Assembly (NCBI RefSeq): GCF_010500245.1
Contig: NZ_JAAGOX010000009.1
Coordinates: 1-64,000, forward strand
Source: Ruegeria sp. PrR005
Lineage (GTDB): Bacteria > Pseudomonadota > Alphaproteobacteria > Rhodobacterales > Rhodobacteraceae
Reading direction: 5' to 3'
Length of the DNA: 64,000 nt
This document shows, piece after piece, positions 1 through 8,456 of the stretch; positions within the stretch are counted from its first letter, which is position 1, and the number at the start of each line of letters is the position of its first letter. The position numbers were made by a program, and so were the translations under genes. The notes beneath the pieces are model-generated. The model was given only the letters and a program-made list of their open reading frames with translations, searched no databases and was not told where the DNA came from.

Positions 1-419
1 GAGCAGCCCATGTAATGCAGGATCGGCGTGCCATCGAGCATGGAAAACCGGGTGGTGCCGTCGGGCATCAGGCCCTTGCCCTGGGTGGCGCGAATGGCCT
101 GGCACAGGTTGGTCTTGCCGCTCAGGCAATATTCGCACTGGCGGCATTCGGGGGTGTAGAGCGGGATCACGTGATCGCCGGGTTTCAGGCTGGTGACGCC
201 TTCGCCCACTTCCAGCACCACGCCCGCGCCCTCATGACCCAGGATCGCTGGGAACAGCCCCTCCGGGTCGGCGCCCGAGAGCGTGAACTCGTCCGTGTGA
301 CAGATACCGGTCGCCTTGATCTCGACCAGGACCTCACCGGCCTTCGGCCCTTCGAGGTTCACTTCCATCACTTCCAGAGGCTTGCCCGCCTCAACCGCTA
401 CCGCCGCGCGCGTCCGCAT
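1..419 (-). CDS. S-(hydroxymethyl)glutathione dehydrogenase / class III alcohol dehydrogenase, N-terminal part
   Basis: Only the first 139 residues lie in the window; the gene continues past base 1. The product oxidises S-(hydroxymethyl)glutathione with NAD in cytosolic formaldehyde detoxification. Visible features are the catalytic zinc cysteine and substrate region [10 protein letters not shown] (Cys40), the GHEGAGVV motif, and the structural-zinc cluster [15 protein letters not shown] followed by the class III-type stretch [14 protein letters not shown]. The ATG at 417-419 is preceded by GGGAGA on the minus strand and gives the usual MRTRAAVA start. The class is clear from the N-terminus; the rest of the protein cannot be checked here. 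Confidence 0.9.
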   Translation of the reverse strand, partial: MRTRAAVAVEAGKPLEVMEVNLEGPKAGEVLVEIKATGICHTDEFTLSGADPEGLFPAILGHEGAGVVLEVGEGVTSLKPGDHVIPLYTPECRQCEYCLSGKTNLCQAIRATQGKGLMPDGTTRFSMLDGTPILHYMGC

Positions 420-548
420 ATTCTCTATCTCCCTGTCAGGTCTTCATTTCCCCGACCCAAGGACCGGGTTTCATCTACATTCGTTTCGTGTCAGGTTTTG
501 ACCGCACCTGACCACACGGAACCGACATTTGTCAAAAAGGGAACGCCA

Positions 549-827
549 ATGTACAGACTAGCCCCCGTTTTTCTCTTGCTGGCCGGCTGCGCCGACACGG
601 TTGAGGAAACCCCGGTTGCAGAACCCGCTGCGATCGACCTGAGTATCTGCAAGGGCGAAGGGCTGGAGGACATGATAGGCCAACCGGTCGCGGACAATAT
701 GGGTCGGCTGCCCGAAGGGGCACGGGTAATTGGACCCGATACGCTGGTTACTCAGGATTACCAACCCAACCGCCTGAACGCGGCGACCGATGCCAACGGC
801 ATCGTGACCGGGCTGACCTGCGGCTGA
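549..827 (+). CDS. Small lipoprotein with peptidase inhibitor I78 domain
   Basis: This is a 92-residue secreted protein. A short hydrophobic signal ends in the lipobox LLAGC (Cys near residue 15), so it is probably a lipoprotein. The rest fits the potato inhibitor I/I78-like fold (PF11720): an N-terminal Cys, the segment GQP, PEGARVIGP, and TQDYQPNRLNAATD ending in a C-terminal Cys. These two cysteines may form a disulfide. Family members are thought to be periplasmic serine-peptidase inhibitors, but function is rarely tested. The ATG at 549 was chosen because the signal peptide starts there; upstream in-frame codons read through the adh promoter region. Confidence 0.8.
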   Translation: MYRLAPVFLLLAGCADTVEETPVAEPAAIDLSICKGEGLEDMIGQPVADNMGRLPEGARVIGPDTLVTQDYQPNRLNAATDANGIVTGLTCG

Positions 828-900
828 ACCCGCAGGAACCGGGTCGCGAAGGCCGCGCTGCCTGAGCAATAGTCGGGAAAACCGGATAGGAGATCCCGAC

Positions 901-1368
901 ATGATCCGCATCACCGCCCTGCCCACGGACGAGGTCCGCGCCCTGCAATCAGGCCAGCCCGACGCCTATGGCAACCGACCCGAACGCGCCGTTTCCGACG
1001 GGGCCGGAAACCCGTGCCGCCATTGCCTGCGCCAAATTCCCGAAGGGGCGGACATGCTGATCCTTGCCCACCGCCCCTTTGCCGCGCTGCACCCCTATGC
1101 CGAGACCGGGCCGATCTTTCTGTGTGCCGACCCCTGCACTCGCCATATCGACGACGGCACCCTGCCCGAAGTGCTGACCAGTTCGCCCGATTACCTGATC
1201 AAGGGCTACGGGCAAAACGACCGTATCGTCTATGGCACGGGTCAAGTCGTGCCAACAGCGGCGCTGATGACGGCGACAGAGGCGATCTTGTCGCGCGCCG
1301 ACGTGGCCTATGTTCATGTGCGCTCGGCCCGCAACAACTGCTATCAGGCACGGATTGATCGCGCCTGA
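901..1368 (+). CDS. DUF1203 domain protein
   Basis: This is a 155-residue protein matching DUF1203 (PF06718) over its whole length. Recognisable segments are NPCRHCLRQIP (a CxxC near residues 38-41), ILAHRPF, GPIFLC, and a C-terminal VHVRSARNNCYQARI. The CxxC motif and the conserved Arg/His residues suggest metal or small-molecule binding, but no member has a settled function that I know of. It has no signal peptide and should be cytosolic. AGGAGAT upstream of the ATG at 901 supports the start. It stands alone between the I78 lipoprotein and the fatty acid hydroxylase gene. Confidence 0.75.
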   Translation: MIRITALPTDEVRALQSGQPDAYGNRPERAVSDGAGNPCRHCLRQIPEGADMLILAHRPFAALHPYAETGPIFLCADPCTRHIDDGTLPEVLTSSPDYLIKGYGQNDRIVYGTGQVVPTAALMTATEAILSRADVAYVHVRSARNNCYQARIDRA

Positions 1369-1427
1369 CCCGGTGACTTTCGCGCCCCGACCTGTAGACT
1401 GTGCCCAAGGGGACGCAGGGGGCGCCT

Positions 1428-2216
1428 TTGGATACAGAGTTGATCCGTTTCGTGGTCGAGGAATCGCTGCGCATCGTGCAGCGGTACCTGTTTTTTGCGG
1501 CCGGAGCCTTCGGCCTGTTCTACCTGTTGCTGCGCCGTGCGATGTGGCCGCGCAAGATCCAGAAACGCTGGCCCCGGCTGACCGACTATGGCCGCGATCT
1601 GGTGTTTTCCCTGATCTCGGTTGGCATCTTTGCAGTGATCTCGTCGCTGATCTTTTTCGTGTTTCGCGACCAGACCAATATCTATGGCGGCTCGATGGGC
1701 AGCCAGGGCTGGGGATATCTGGCCTTCACCTTTGTCTGGATGCTGGTGCTGCATGACACCTATTTCTACTGGGTACACCGGTTGATGCACACCCGGGCAC
1801 TCTATCGCCACGTGCATCTGGTACATCACCGCTCGACCAACCCATCCCCCTGGACGGCCTATGCCTTTCACCCGATCGAGGCGGTGCTGGAGGTCGGCAT
1901 CCTGCCGATCATCGCCTTTACCCTACCGGTGCATTGGGCGGCGGTGATGTATTTCTTCATCTTCCAGATCGCCTATAACGTCTATGGCCACCTGGGGTTC
2001 GAGCTCTACCCGCGCGGGTTTCACAAGCATTGGCTGGGCCGCTGGATCAACACCTCGGTCGCGCATAACCAGCACCACGGGAGGTTCACCGGCAATTACG
2101 GGCTGTACTTCCTGTTCTGGGACCGGGTGATGGGCACGCTTCGCAGCGATTACGACGCCACCTACGTGGCCACCACCGGCGCCGAAACACCGGGCGCCGT
2201 CACCGTGCCGAGGTAA
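1428..2216 (+). CDS. Sterol desaturase / fatty acid hydroxylase family membrane protein
   Basis: This is an integral membrane di-iron hydroxylase of about 262 residues. The histidine boxes of the family (PF04116) are present in order: HDTYFYWVHRLMH, HLVHHRS and HNQHH, with several hydrophobic segments around them. Such enzymes hydroxylate or desaturate lipids at the membrane; the substrate cannot be told from sequence. The start is uncertain. TTG at 1428 has AGGGGG five bases upstream and gives LDTELIRF; a GTG at 1401 in the same frame has no good ribosome site. The 3' end overlaps the convergent ABC ATPase gene by 17 bases. A second, distant family member lies at 49.4-50.4 kb. Confidence 0.85.
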   Translation: MDTELIRFVVEESLRIVQRYLFFAAGAFGLFYLLLRRAMWPRKIQKRWPRLTDYGRDLVFSLISVGIFAVISSLIFFVFRDQTNIYGGSMGSQGWGYLAFTFVWMLVLHDTYFYWVHRLMHTRALYRHVHLVHHRSTNPSPWTAYAFHPIEAVLEVGILPIIAFTLPVHWAAVMYFFIFQIAYNVYGHLGFELYPRGFHKHWLGRWINTSVAHNQHHGRFTGNYGLYFLFWDRVMGTLRSDYDATYVATTGAETPGAVTVPR

Positions 2217-3129
2217 GGGCGAGGAACACGTCTTCGAGATTCGCCTGCTCGGTCCGCACGTCGCGAATGTGGATACCGGCTGCGCGGACGGCGGCCAGAA
2301 CGTCTTCGGCACTGGTCTGGCGGCTGTGATAGCGCAGGGCAAGCGTGCCGTCGGCACGCGCCTCGGCCGCGATCCCCGGCCCCTGTGGCAGGACCGATAC
2401 CGGGCCGTCGGGCTGGATCACCATCGCCCGCGCATCGAGCCGCCCCAGCAGGTTTGCGGTACTGTCCCGCGCCACCACGCTGCCCTGGTTGATGATGGCG
2501 ATCTCGTCGCACATCTCCTGCGCCTCTTCCAGGTAATGGGTGGTCAGGATGATAGTCATGCCCTCGGCATTCAGCTTGCGCACATTGGCCCAGAGCATCT
2601 GGCGCAACTCGATATCGACCCCGGCGGTGGGTTCGTCCAGCACCAGCACCTGTGGCCGATGCACCAGCGCCTTGCCCAGCAACAGCCGCCGCCGCATGCC
2701 CCCCGACAGCGTACGGGCATAGGATTCGGCCTTGTCGCTCAGGCCGACCAGCGCCAGGATCTCGTCGCTCCATCGCTGCGATTTAGGCACACCGTAAAGC
2801 CCCGCCTGCACCTCAAGCGCCCCGCGCGGGGTAAAGAAGGGATCCAGGTTCAGCTCCTGCGGCATCACGCCGATGGCGGCGCGCGACTGGCGCGGGTTCT
2901 GGTCCTGATCAAAACCCCAGATCGTCACCTTTCCGGCGGTCTTGGTTACCAATCCCGCCAGGATATTGATCAGCGTGGATTTCCCAGCCCCGTTCGGCCC
3001 CAAGAGGCCAAACACCGACCCGCGCGGCACGCGCAGGTCGATCCCCCTGAGCGCGTGTTTTTCGGGCTGCCCGTGGCTGCCACGATAGGTCTTGGTCAAA
3101 CCTTCGATACGGATCGCGTCTTCGGTCAT
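2200..3129 (-). CDS. ABC-2 type transporter ATP-binding protein
   Basis: This is a 309-residue ATPase with Walker A GPNGAGKST, signature LSGGMRRRL, Walker B VLVLDEPTAGVD, the H-loop TTHYLEE and a C-terminal DUF4162-like tail (NLEDVFLALTSAR). This is the drug/polysaccharide/lipid exporter (ABC-2) type that normally pairs with a separate permease. None is found next to it: downstream is the convergent hydroxylase gene and upstream the divergent zinc-finger gene. The permease is therefore either outside the window or shared. The ATG at 3127-3129 (MTEDAIRIEG) was chosen over an earlier in-frame start because AGGAG precedes it and homologues begin there. Confidence 0.88.
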   Translation of the reverse strand: MTEDAIRIEGLTKTYRGSHGQPEKHALRGIDLRVPRGSVFGLLGPNGAGKSTLINILAGLVTKTAGKVTIWGFDQDQNPRQSRAAIGVMPQELNLDPFFTPRGALEVQAGLYGVPKSQRWSDEILALVGLSDKAESYARTLSGGMRRRLLLGKALVHRPQVLVLDEPTAGVDIELRQMLWANVRKLNAEGMTIILTTHYLEEAQEMCDEIAIINQGSVVARDSTANLLGRLDARAMVIQPDGPVSVLPQGPGIAAEARADGTLALRYHSRQTSAEDVLAAVRAAGIHIRDVRTEQANLEDVFLALTSAR

Positions 3130-3220
3130 GCGCGGGTCTTGCTCCTGCTCGACTTGTCGCTCATAAACGCACCTAATCCATGTCCGCACTGCCGACAACC
3201 TCAAGAAGGGCCCTCAAGCG

Positions 3221-3400
3221 ATGACCATCGAAGCGCCGGAAACCAAGATCGTCGAGAAAAGCCGCGTTGCCTGCGACGGGGGCGAAGGCGCATTGGGACA
3301 CCCGCGGGTATGGTTGCAGATCCCCGAGGATACCGGCTGGGTCGAATGCCCCTATTGCGACTGCAAATACGTGCTCAAGGGCAGCAAGGCCGAAGCCTGA
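3221..3400 (+). CDS. Small zinc-finger (zf-CHCC) protein, 59 residues
   Basis: This is a very short gene whose product matches the zf-CHCC family (PF10276), related to the NDUFS6 accessory subunit of respiratory complex I. The four predicted zinc ligands are Cys18, His27, Cys43 and Cys46, with the typical context [10 protein letters not shown] and [12 protein letters not shown]. In alphaproteobacteria such proteins are usually annotated as zinc-finger domain proteins; a role near complex I is inferred from the mitochondrial homologue only. AAGAAGGG lies upstream of the ATG. It is divergent from the ABC ATPase and followed by a GC-rich hairpin. Confidence 0.85.
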   Translation: MTIEAPETKIVEKSRVACDGGEGALGHPRVWLQIPEDTGWVECPYCDCKYVLKGSKAEA

Positions 3401-3409
3401 AGCAACCCC

Positions 3410-3441
3410 GCAGCCCTTGCCCTTAAGGGCTCTGGGGCTGC
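3410..3441 (+). terminator. GC-rich hairpin after zinc-finger gene
   Basis: The arms GCAGCCC (3410-3416) and GGGCTGC (3435-3441) enclose a perfect inner palindrome GCCCTTAAGGGC (3419-3430). There is no T tract, so it is only terminator-like. It sits ten bases after the stop codon of the zf-CHCC gene. Confidence 0.4.
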
Positions 3442-3529
3442 GCCCTGCCCTCGCCCAAAGTTGACAGAGGACAAACGCCCTTTCCCAGCCGGGTTCGGCA
3501 GCAATCAACGCGTCCCTGGATGTTTGATC

Positions 3530-3660
3530 TCAGGGTTTGATGGTGCGATCCATCCGCTCCTCGGTCGGCCGGAAAAGACTGCTCATTTCGCCTCCCGAAG
3601 TTCAGGCGGTTGAATCACCACCCGGTAACGACAGCGACAAAACCAATGGGTCCAGAGCCC
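3530..3660 (-). mobile_element. Possible terminal remnant of an IS5-type insertion sequence
   Basis: On the minus strand an 18-codon reading frame (3586 to 3530) starts after a strong GGGAGG site and reads MSSLFRPTEERMDRTIKP. This resembles the first residues of IS5-family transposases (pattern MS-LF-LTE-QM-RI-P) and then stops. About 60 bases further upstream is GGGCTCTGGACCC (3660-3648), similar to terminal inverted repeats of such elements. No other end and no further transposase sequence could be found. This is a weak, pattern-based call. It occupies the 392-base stretch between the zinc-finger gene and the methyltransferase-like gene, where nothing else was recognised. Confidence 0.3.
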
Positions 3661-3792
3661 AGGCCGAGGGGTGGTGACCACAATTCCTGTTGCCTGGAGA
3701 TGACAATGGATGACGGACCACCAAGCCTTCCTTTTTTCCTTTGACCCTTCCGCACTACCAAATGCTAGGTTGAAAAAAACTTGAGGCAGAGC

Positions 3793-4506
3793 ATGGAACA
3801 GACACGTCGCGAAAAGCGCCGCGCTTTCAAACAATTCATCAACCAGAACGCTGCGGACCTTCCTATCAAGGAACACGGGGGCCTCCGGATAGTCAGTTTC
3901 GAACGGGACGGCAAATTCGATTATGACCTGTACCGCGAGGTTCAGACCCGCGGGAACAAGTACAAACTGGATTGGCAATGGGTACCGCATGAACATATCG
4001 AACTGTTGGCCGGGCATCTGTTGTCAATTGGGCTGACACCGAAGTTCGGCCTGTGTCATGGGACAAGACAGGGGTTTGAGCAGCGTTGGTTCCGGGAACA
4101 TCTGCCGGGTCAGCCAAAGGTCATTGGGACAGAGATCTCGGACACCGCCGAAGATTTCCCGGACACGATCCAATGGGACTTTCACGAGGTAAAGCCCGAG
4201 TGGATAGGAGCAACCGATTTTATCTACTCCAATTCGTGGGACCACTCCTACGATCCGGTCAAGGCTCTTGCCGCCTGGATATCCTGTTTGACACCGGGCG
4301 GTGCGCTGCTGCTCGACCACGCCCAGGATTTCCTGCCCGATCAGGTCAGCACCCTGGACCCTTGCGGTATCTCCGAAGAAGGATTGGTTACCCTTCTGAA
4401 TACTGAATTCGGCCACGAAGGAGGTGTGACAGGGGTGCTTCAAGGGGGCAAGCGCAAGCGAGAAAGCATTCGCACGATCGTGTACCGCAAAAACGATCAT
4501 CTGTGA
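3793..4506 (+). CDS. Class I SAM methyltransferase-like protein
   Basis: This is a 237-residue protein with an apparent Rossmann-type methyltransferase core: GLCHGTRQGFEQRWF, then the strand/acidic segment VIGTEISDTAEDFP, WDFHEV, DFIYSNSWDHSYDP and LTPGGALLLDHAQDF. The motif I glycine pattern is degenerate, so the assignment rests on the order of later motifs. The substrate is unknown. The basic N-terminus (EQTRREKRRAFK) is unusual. TGAGG six bases before the ATG at 3793 sets the start; a TTG at 3781 is less likely. Its base composition is lower in GC than the flanking core genes, and it lies between an IS remnant and a decayed recombinase, so it may be cargo of a lost island. Confidence 0.6.
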   Translation: MEQTRREKRRAFKQFINQNAADLPIKEHGGLRIVSFERDGKFDYDLYREVQTRGNKYKLDWQWVPHEHIELLAGHLLSIGLTPKFGLCHGTRQGFEQRWFREHLPGQPKVIGTEISDTAEDFPDTIQWDFHEVKPEWIGATDFIYSNSWDHSYDPVKALAAWISCLTPGGALLLDHAQDFLPDQVSTLDPCGISEEGLVTLLNTEFGHEGGVTGVLQGGKRKRESIRTIVYRKNDHL

Positions 4507-4690
4507 ATCCCGGAGACAAAATGGACAGCTCCTGCTGCGCTCAAGGTGCAAGCAAGGAAGATGCGCTCTAGATCTTAGGCGTTCGCACAATTGCCATGAC
4601 TTGACTCGAGCTCACCTCCTCTTTGGTGGCAGGAAAGCGATGGCTGATTATGGGCCGATATGGCGAGAGCCTGGCCCGGGGGATGAAACG

Positions 4691-5565
4691 GGGGTGCGCA
4701 GAGAAGCGCGCTTGAAGGCAGGCTATTGGTGTTTCCAGCTGCCGCATGGCTACAAATCCCACAAGACCAAAGAGCACGGCAAACTGATGTTGCGCCATGA
4801 ACCGGTCGCCTCCCAGATACAGGAAGCCATCGAGGGTTACGCGCCAGCTCGGAAGGACATTAGCGAGAAGACTTCCCGCTTCGTGGCTTCATCGCCTGCG
4901 CCTGCTGCAACAAGCCTCTGACGGCGGCGTGGTCGAAAGGTCGCAACAGGAAGTATCCGTACTATCTCTGCAAGACCAAAGGCTGCGATGACTACCGCAA
5001 ATCCATTCGGCGCGACAAGCTGGAAGGGGAATTCGAAGCGCTGCTGAAAGAGCTGAAACCCGGCGTCGGCCTGTTTAAAACGGCCTTTGAAATGTTCAAA
5101 GACCTTTGGACCGCCCAGGAACAATCCGTTGAGCAAGACAAGGAAGCGATTCAAAGGCAAATCAACCAACTCGATCGCAAGACCAATCAGCTTGTGGATC
5201 GACTGGTCGATACAGACAGCCCAACTCTGGTTGTTGCCTACGAGTCCCGCGTGAAGGAAATGGAGGAACAGAAGCTGTTTCTGACCGGACAATTGGCAAA
5301 CACAGGCAAGCCGGTCACCCCCTTTGCCGATGTGTTTCGATCCGCTTTCGAATTTCTGGCAAACCCTTGGAATATATGGATTTCCGACCGCCTGGAAGAC
5401 AAGGGGGCAGTCATGAAACTGGTCTTCTCCGACAACTTGACCTATTGCCGAAAGGAGGGTGCTCGAACCGCAAAAACCACCCTACCCCTCAAGGCTTTGG
5501 GAGGTTTTTTCGGCGTCGAGTTTGGAGTGGTGAGCCGTACAGGATTCGAACCTGTGACCCACTGA
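4691..5565 (+). pseudogene. Decayed large serine recombinase
   Basis: Two frames together read as the recombinase and zinc-ribbon parts of a large serine recombinase. The first frame gives ARLKAGYWCFQLPHGYKS and EPVASQIQEAIEGYA. The text then jumps directly to PARKDISE, so roughly 100 residues of the recombinase domain appear deleted. A duplicated GA at about 4865-4868 shifts the frame; after it the reading continues DFPLRGFIACACCNKPL, then a Cys-rich ribbon (YYLCKTKGC), SIRRDKLEGEFEALL and a coiled-coil region. The N-terminal catalytic serine domain is absent. The last codons run antisense into tRNA-Lys (RTGFEPVTH), so the insertion site was the tRNA 3' end. Confidence 0.85.
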
Positions 5566-5603
5566 TTAAAAGTCAGTTGCTCTACCAACTGAGCTAACGG
5601 CCC
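5528..5603 (-). tRNA. tRNA-Lys (anticodon TTT), CCA encoded
   Basis: The minus strand folds as a normal tRNA. The acceptor arm GGGCCGT pairs with ACGGCTC, the D arm is GCTC/GAGC, the anticodon stem is ACTGA/TCAGT with loop CTTTTAA (anticodon TTT, lysine), and the T arm is ACAGG TTCGAAT CCTGT. The discriminator base is A and CCA is encoded (5528-5530). The 3' end abuts the recombinase pseudogene, as expected for an integration site that regenerated the tRNA. Confidence 0.97.
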
Positions 5604-5812
5604 ACTCTTTTGTCCGATCTTTCGATCCGTGGCGCTCTCTAAGCCATTTCACCGAGGTGGTTCAAGAGCTTATTTGCGCCTCGTGTCGCTTTCGTTTCCG
5701 GCGTATCCGGCGACCCGATAGGCGGCCTAATTAGGCAGGTGGCCGGGGGGGGTCAACCCCTTTTTTCCGGAATCTTTCCGGCGGGCTGGAATATTTTCTG
5801 GCCCGGCGCTAT

Positions 5813-6655
5813 ATGGCCGCCATGACGCAGCAGCAGAACACCGCTTTGACCTTCATGAAGATGCACGGGCTGGGCAACGACTTTGTCGTTGTCGACGCAC
5901 GCACGCATCCGGTCGCGGTGTCGCCAGCGATGGCCCAGGGCATCGCGCATCGCCATTTCGGCGTTGGATTCGATCAGTTGGCGCTGATCGAGCCGGGCAA
6001 GGGCGACGCGCATCTGGTGTTTCTGAACGCCGACGGCTCGACCTCGGCCGCCTGTGGCAACGCCACCCGCTGCATCGCACGGCATCTGATGGACGAGACC
6101 GGCAAGACCGAGTTGCATCTGACCACCGATCGTGGCGATCTTTATGCGCGCGATGCGGGCGATGGGCTGACCTCGGTCAACATGGGGGCGCCGCAACTCC
6201 TGTGGCACGAGATCCCTCTGGCCGAAGAGATGGATACGCTGGAACTGCCCATCGAGGGCGGCCCGACCGCCACCGGCATGGGCAATCCCCATTGCACCTT
6301 CTTCGTGGCCGATGCCGAAGCGATCCCGCTGGCCGAGTTCGGCGCCCGCTACGAACATCACCCGCTCTACCCGCAACGCACCAATGTGCAGGTGGCCCAG
6401 GTGATCGGCCCCGACCATATCCGCATGCGGGTCTGGGAGCGTGGCGTCGGCATCACCCTGGCCTCTGGCTCCTCCTCCTGTGCGACGGCCGTGGCCGCCG
6501 CGCGCCGGGGCCTGACGGGCCGCAAGGTGCAGATCGACCTCGACGGCGGCACGCTCTTGATCGACTGGCGCGAGGACGGGGTCTGGATGACCGGCCCCAC
6601 CATGCATGTCTTCAGCGCCACGCTGACGCCCGAATTCCTGGCCAGCCTGGGATGA
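5813..6655 (+). CDS. dapF: Diaminopimelate epimerase
   Basis: This enzyme interconverts LL- and meso-diaminopimelate for lysine and peptidoglycan synthesis in the cytosol. The 280-residue protein carries the MKMHGLGNDFVVVD start motif and both catalytic cysteines: SAACGNATRC (Cys81) and ASGSSSCATAVAAA (Cys223). GMGNPHCTFFV and RTNVQ are also typical. The ATG at 5813 gives nine extra residues before MTQQQ-type starts; ATG at 5822 is equally possible because neither has a strong ribosome site. Its stop overlaps the mtaB start (ATGA), so the two genes are co-translated. Confidence 0.95.
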   Translation: MAAMTQQQNTALTFMKMHGLGNDFVVVDARTHPVAVSPAMAQGIAHRHFGVGFDQLALIEPGKGDAHLVFLNADGSTSAACGNATRCIARHLMDETGKTELHLTTDRGDLYARDAGDGLTSVNMGAPQLLWHEIPLAEEMDTLELPIEGGPTATGMGNPHCTFFVADAEAIPLAEFGARYEHHPLYPQRTNVQVAQVIGPDHIRMRVWERGVGITLASGSSSCATAVAAARRGLTGRKVQIDLDGGTLLIDWREDGVWMTGPTMHVFSATLTPEFLASLG

Positions 6656-7908
6656 GCGCGCCAAAGTTCACCACGCTCGGCTGTCGTCTCAACGCCTATG
6701 AGACGGAAGCGATGAAGGAACTGTCGGCCCAGGCGGGGCTGGGCAACGCCGTCATCGTCAACACCTGCGCCGTCACGGCCGAAGCCGTGCGCAAGGCCCG
6801 TCAGGAAATCCGCCGCCTGCGCCGCGAGAACCCCACCGCACGCCTGATCGTCACCGGCTGCGCCGCCCAGACCGAACCCGAGACCTTCACCGCCATGACA
6901 GAGGTCGACGCGGTGATCGGCAATACCGAAAAGATGCGGCCCGAGACATGGAAGAGCATGGCCGCCGATTTCATCGGCGAGACCGAGACGGTGCAGGTAG
7001 ACGACATCATGAGCGTCACCGAAACCGCCGGTCACCTGATCGACGGCTTCGGCACCCGGTCCCGCGCCTATGTTCAGGTGCAGAACGGCTGCGATCACCG
7101 CTGCACCTTCTGCATCATCCCCTATGGCCGCGGCAACTCGCGCAGCGTTCCGGCGGGCGTGGTGGTGGACCAGATCAAGCGGCTGGTGGATCGCGGCTAT
7201 AACGAGGTGGTGCTGACCGGGGTAGACCTCACCTCCTGGGGCGCCGACCTGCCCGCAAGCCCTAAACTGGGCGATCTGGTGATGCGCATCCTGCGGCTGG
7301 TGCCCGACCTGCCGCGCCTCAGGATCAGTTCCATCGACTCGATCGAGGTGGACGAGAACCTGATGCAGGCCATCGCCACCGAACCGCGCCTGATGCCGCA
7401 TCTGCATCTCAGCCTGCAACATGGCGACGACCTGATCCTGAAACGGATGAAGCGCCGCCACCTGCGCGACGACGCCATCCGCTTTGCTGAAGAGGCCCGC
7501 AGCCTGCGCCCCGAGATGACCTTCGGCGCCGATATCATCGCCGGATTCCCGACCGAGACCGAGGCGCATTTCGAAAACTCGCTGAAACTGGTCGACGACT
7601 GCCACCTGACCTGGCTGCATGTCTTTCCCTATTCCCGGCGCGAGGGCACGCCCGCCGCCAGGATCCCCAGTCAGGTGAACGGCATGATCATCAAGGACCG
7701 CGCCGCCCGCCTGCGCGCCGCAGGCGACAGGCGCGTGGCGCTGCACCTTGCCGAACAGGTCGGCCGCAGCCACCGCATCCTGATGGAAAGCCCGCACATG
7801 GGCCGCACGGAACAGTTTACCGAGGTTGCCTTTGCCACGCCCCAGCCCGAAGGCGAGATCGTCACCGCCAAGATAACCGGCACCTCGGGCAGCCAGCTTT
7901 CGGTCTGA
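6652..7908 (+). CDS. mtaB: tRNA (N6-threonylcarbamoyladenosine(37)-C2)-methylthiotransferase MtaB
   Basis: This is a radical-SAM enzyme that converts t6A37 to ms2t6A37 in tRNAs reading ANN codons. The 418-residue protein has the N-terminal UPF0004 domain with three cluster cysteines (TLGCRLN, NTCAVT, TGCAAQ), the radical-SAM motif CDHRCTFC around residue 147, and HLHLSLQHGDD and FPYSRREGTPA further on. The name MtaB rather than MiaB or RimO follows from GCRLNAYE and NTCAVTAEA. The C-terminal TRAM-like segment is short. It starts within the dapF stop codon. Confidence 0.93.
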   Translation: MSAPKFTTLGCRLNAYETEAMKELSAQAGLGNAVIVNTCAVTAEAVRKARQEIRRLRRENPTARLIVTGCAAQTEPETFTAMTEVDAVIGNTEKMRPETWKSMAADFIGETETVQVDDIMSVTETAGHLIDGFGTRSRAYVQVQNGCDHRCTFCIIPYGRGNSRSVPAGVVVDQIKRLVDRGYNEVVLTGVDLTSWGADLPASPKLGDLVMRILRLVPDLPRLRISSIDSIEVDENLMQAIATEPRLMPHLHLSLQHGDDLILKRMKRRHLRDDAIRFAEEARSLRPEMTFGADIIAGFPTETEAHFENSLKLVDDCHLTWLHVFPYSRREGTPAARIPSQVNGMIIKDRAARLRAAGDRRVALHLAEQVGRSHRILMESPHMGRTEQFTEVAFATPQPEGEIVTAKITGTSGSQLSV

Positions 7909-7916
7909 ACCATCCC

Positions 7917-8456
7917 ATGGCGACGGTTCTGTTCCTGCATGGCCCGTCCAGCAGCGGCAAGTCGACGATCGCCACCGCGATTCGCGCCGCATCGGACCGG
8001 CCCTGGCTGCATCTCTCCATCGATCACCTGCGCGACAGCGGCGCCTGGACACCCTCCGCCTACGCGAACTGGTCCACCGCCCGGTCCGGTTTCTTCGAGG
8101 GGTTTCACCGCGCCATCGCCGGATTCGCCGATACCGGCAACGACCTGATCCTTGCACATATCCTCGACACGCCCGGCTGGCATGCGCGCCTGCAACACCT
8201 GCTCGCCACACATACGCTCCTCTTCGTCGGCATTCACGCCCCGCTGGAAACCCTGACCCTCAGGGAACACCGGCGCGGCAACCGCCCCTCTGGCAGCGCC
8301 GCCCGCGACCATGCCCATGTCCACAGCGGCCTGAATTACGATCTGAAGCTCGACGGCACCGCCAGCCCGCAGGACAACGCAGGCAAGGTGCTCTCGGCCC
8401 TGGCCTCGCCACCAAACCCGTCCCGCTTCTTTCTGGTCGAAAATACTCCGGGGTGA
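7917..8456 (+). CDS. Chloramphenicol phosphotransferase-like P-loop kinase
   Basis: This is a 179-residue P-loop protein with Walker A GPSSSGKST at residues 9-17 and the general layout of the CPT family (PF07931): SIDHLRDSGAW, the DLILAHILDTPGW strand, and an Arg-rich lid (LREHRRGNRPSGSA). The prototype phosphorylates chloramphenicol, but most chromosomal members have unknown substrates and resistance should not be assumed. It starts eight bases after mtaB, so it is probably in the same operon. Its last codons (ENTPG stop) lie inside the first module of a dispersed intergenic repeat. Confidence 0.75.
   Translation: MATVLFLHGPSSSGKSTIATAIRAASDRPWLHLSIDHLRDSGAWTPSAYANWSTARSGFFEGFHRAIAGFADTGNDLILAHILDTPGWHARLQHLLATHTLLFVGIHAPLETLTLREHRRGNRPSGSAARDHAHVHSGLNYDLKLDGTASPQDNAGKVLSALASPPNPSRFFLVENTPG

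Noticed and set aside
2269-3426. A 385-codon plus-strand frame over the ABC ATPase gene
   Set aside because: The minus strand carries Walker A, signature and Walker B motifs in order; the plus frame is a shadow.
5521-5597. Short peptides such as RTGFEPVTH and RTCDPLIKSQLLYQ
   Set aside because: They are translations of the antisense of tRNA-Lys, a known source of false protein annotation.
6367-8211. A 614-codon minus-strand frame across dapF, mtaB and the CPT-like gene
   Set aside because: It is antisense to three recognisable genes and has no motif of its own.
7917-8456. Calling the CPT-like protein a chloramphenicol resistance gene
   Set aside because: Only the P-loop and general layout match; substrate residues cannot be confirmed and most chromosomal members have other roles.
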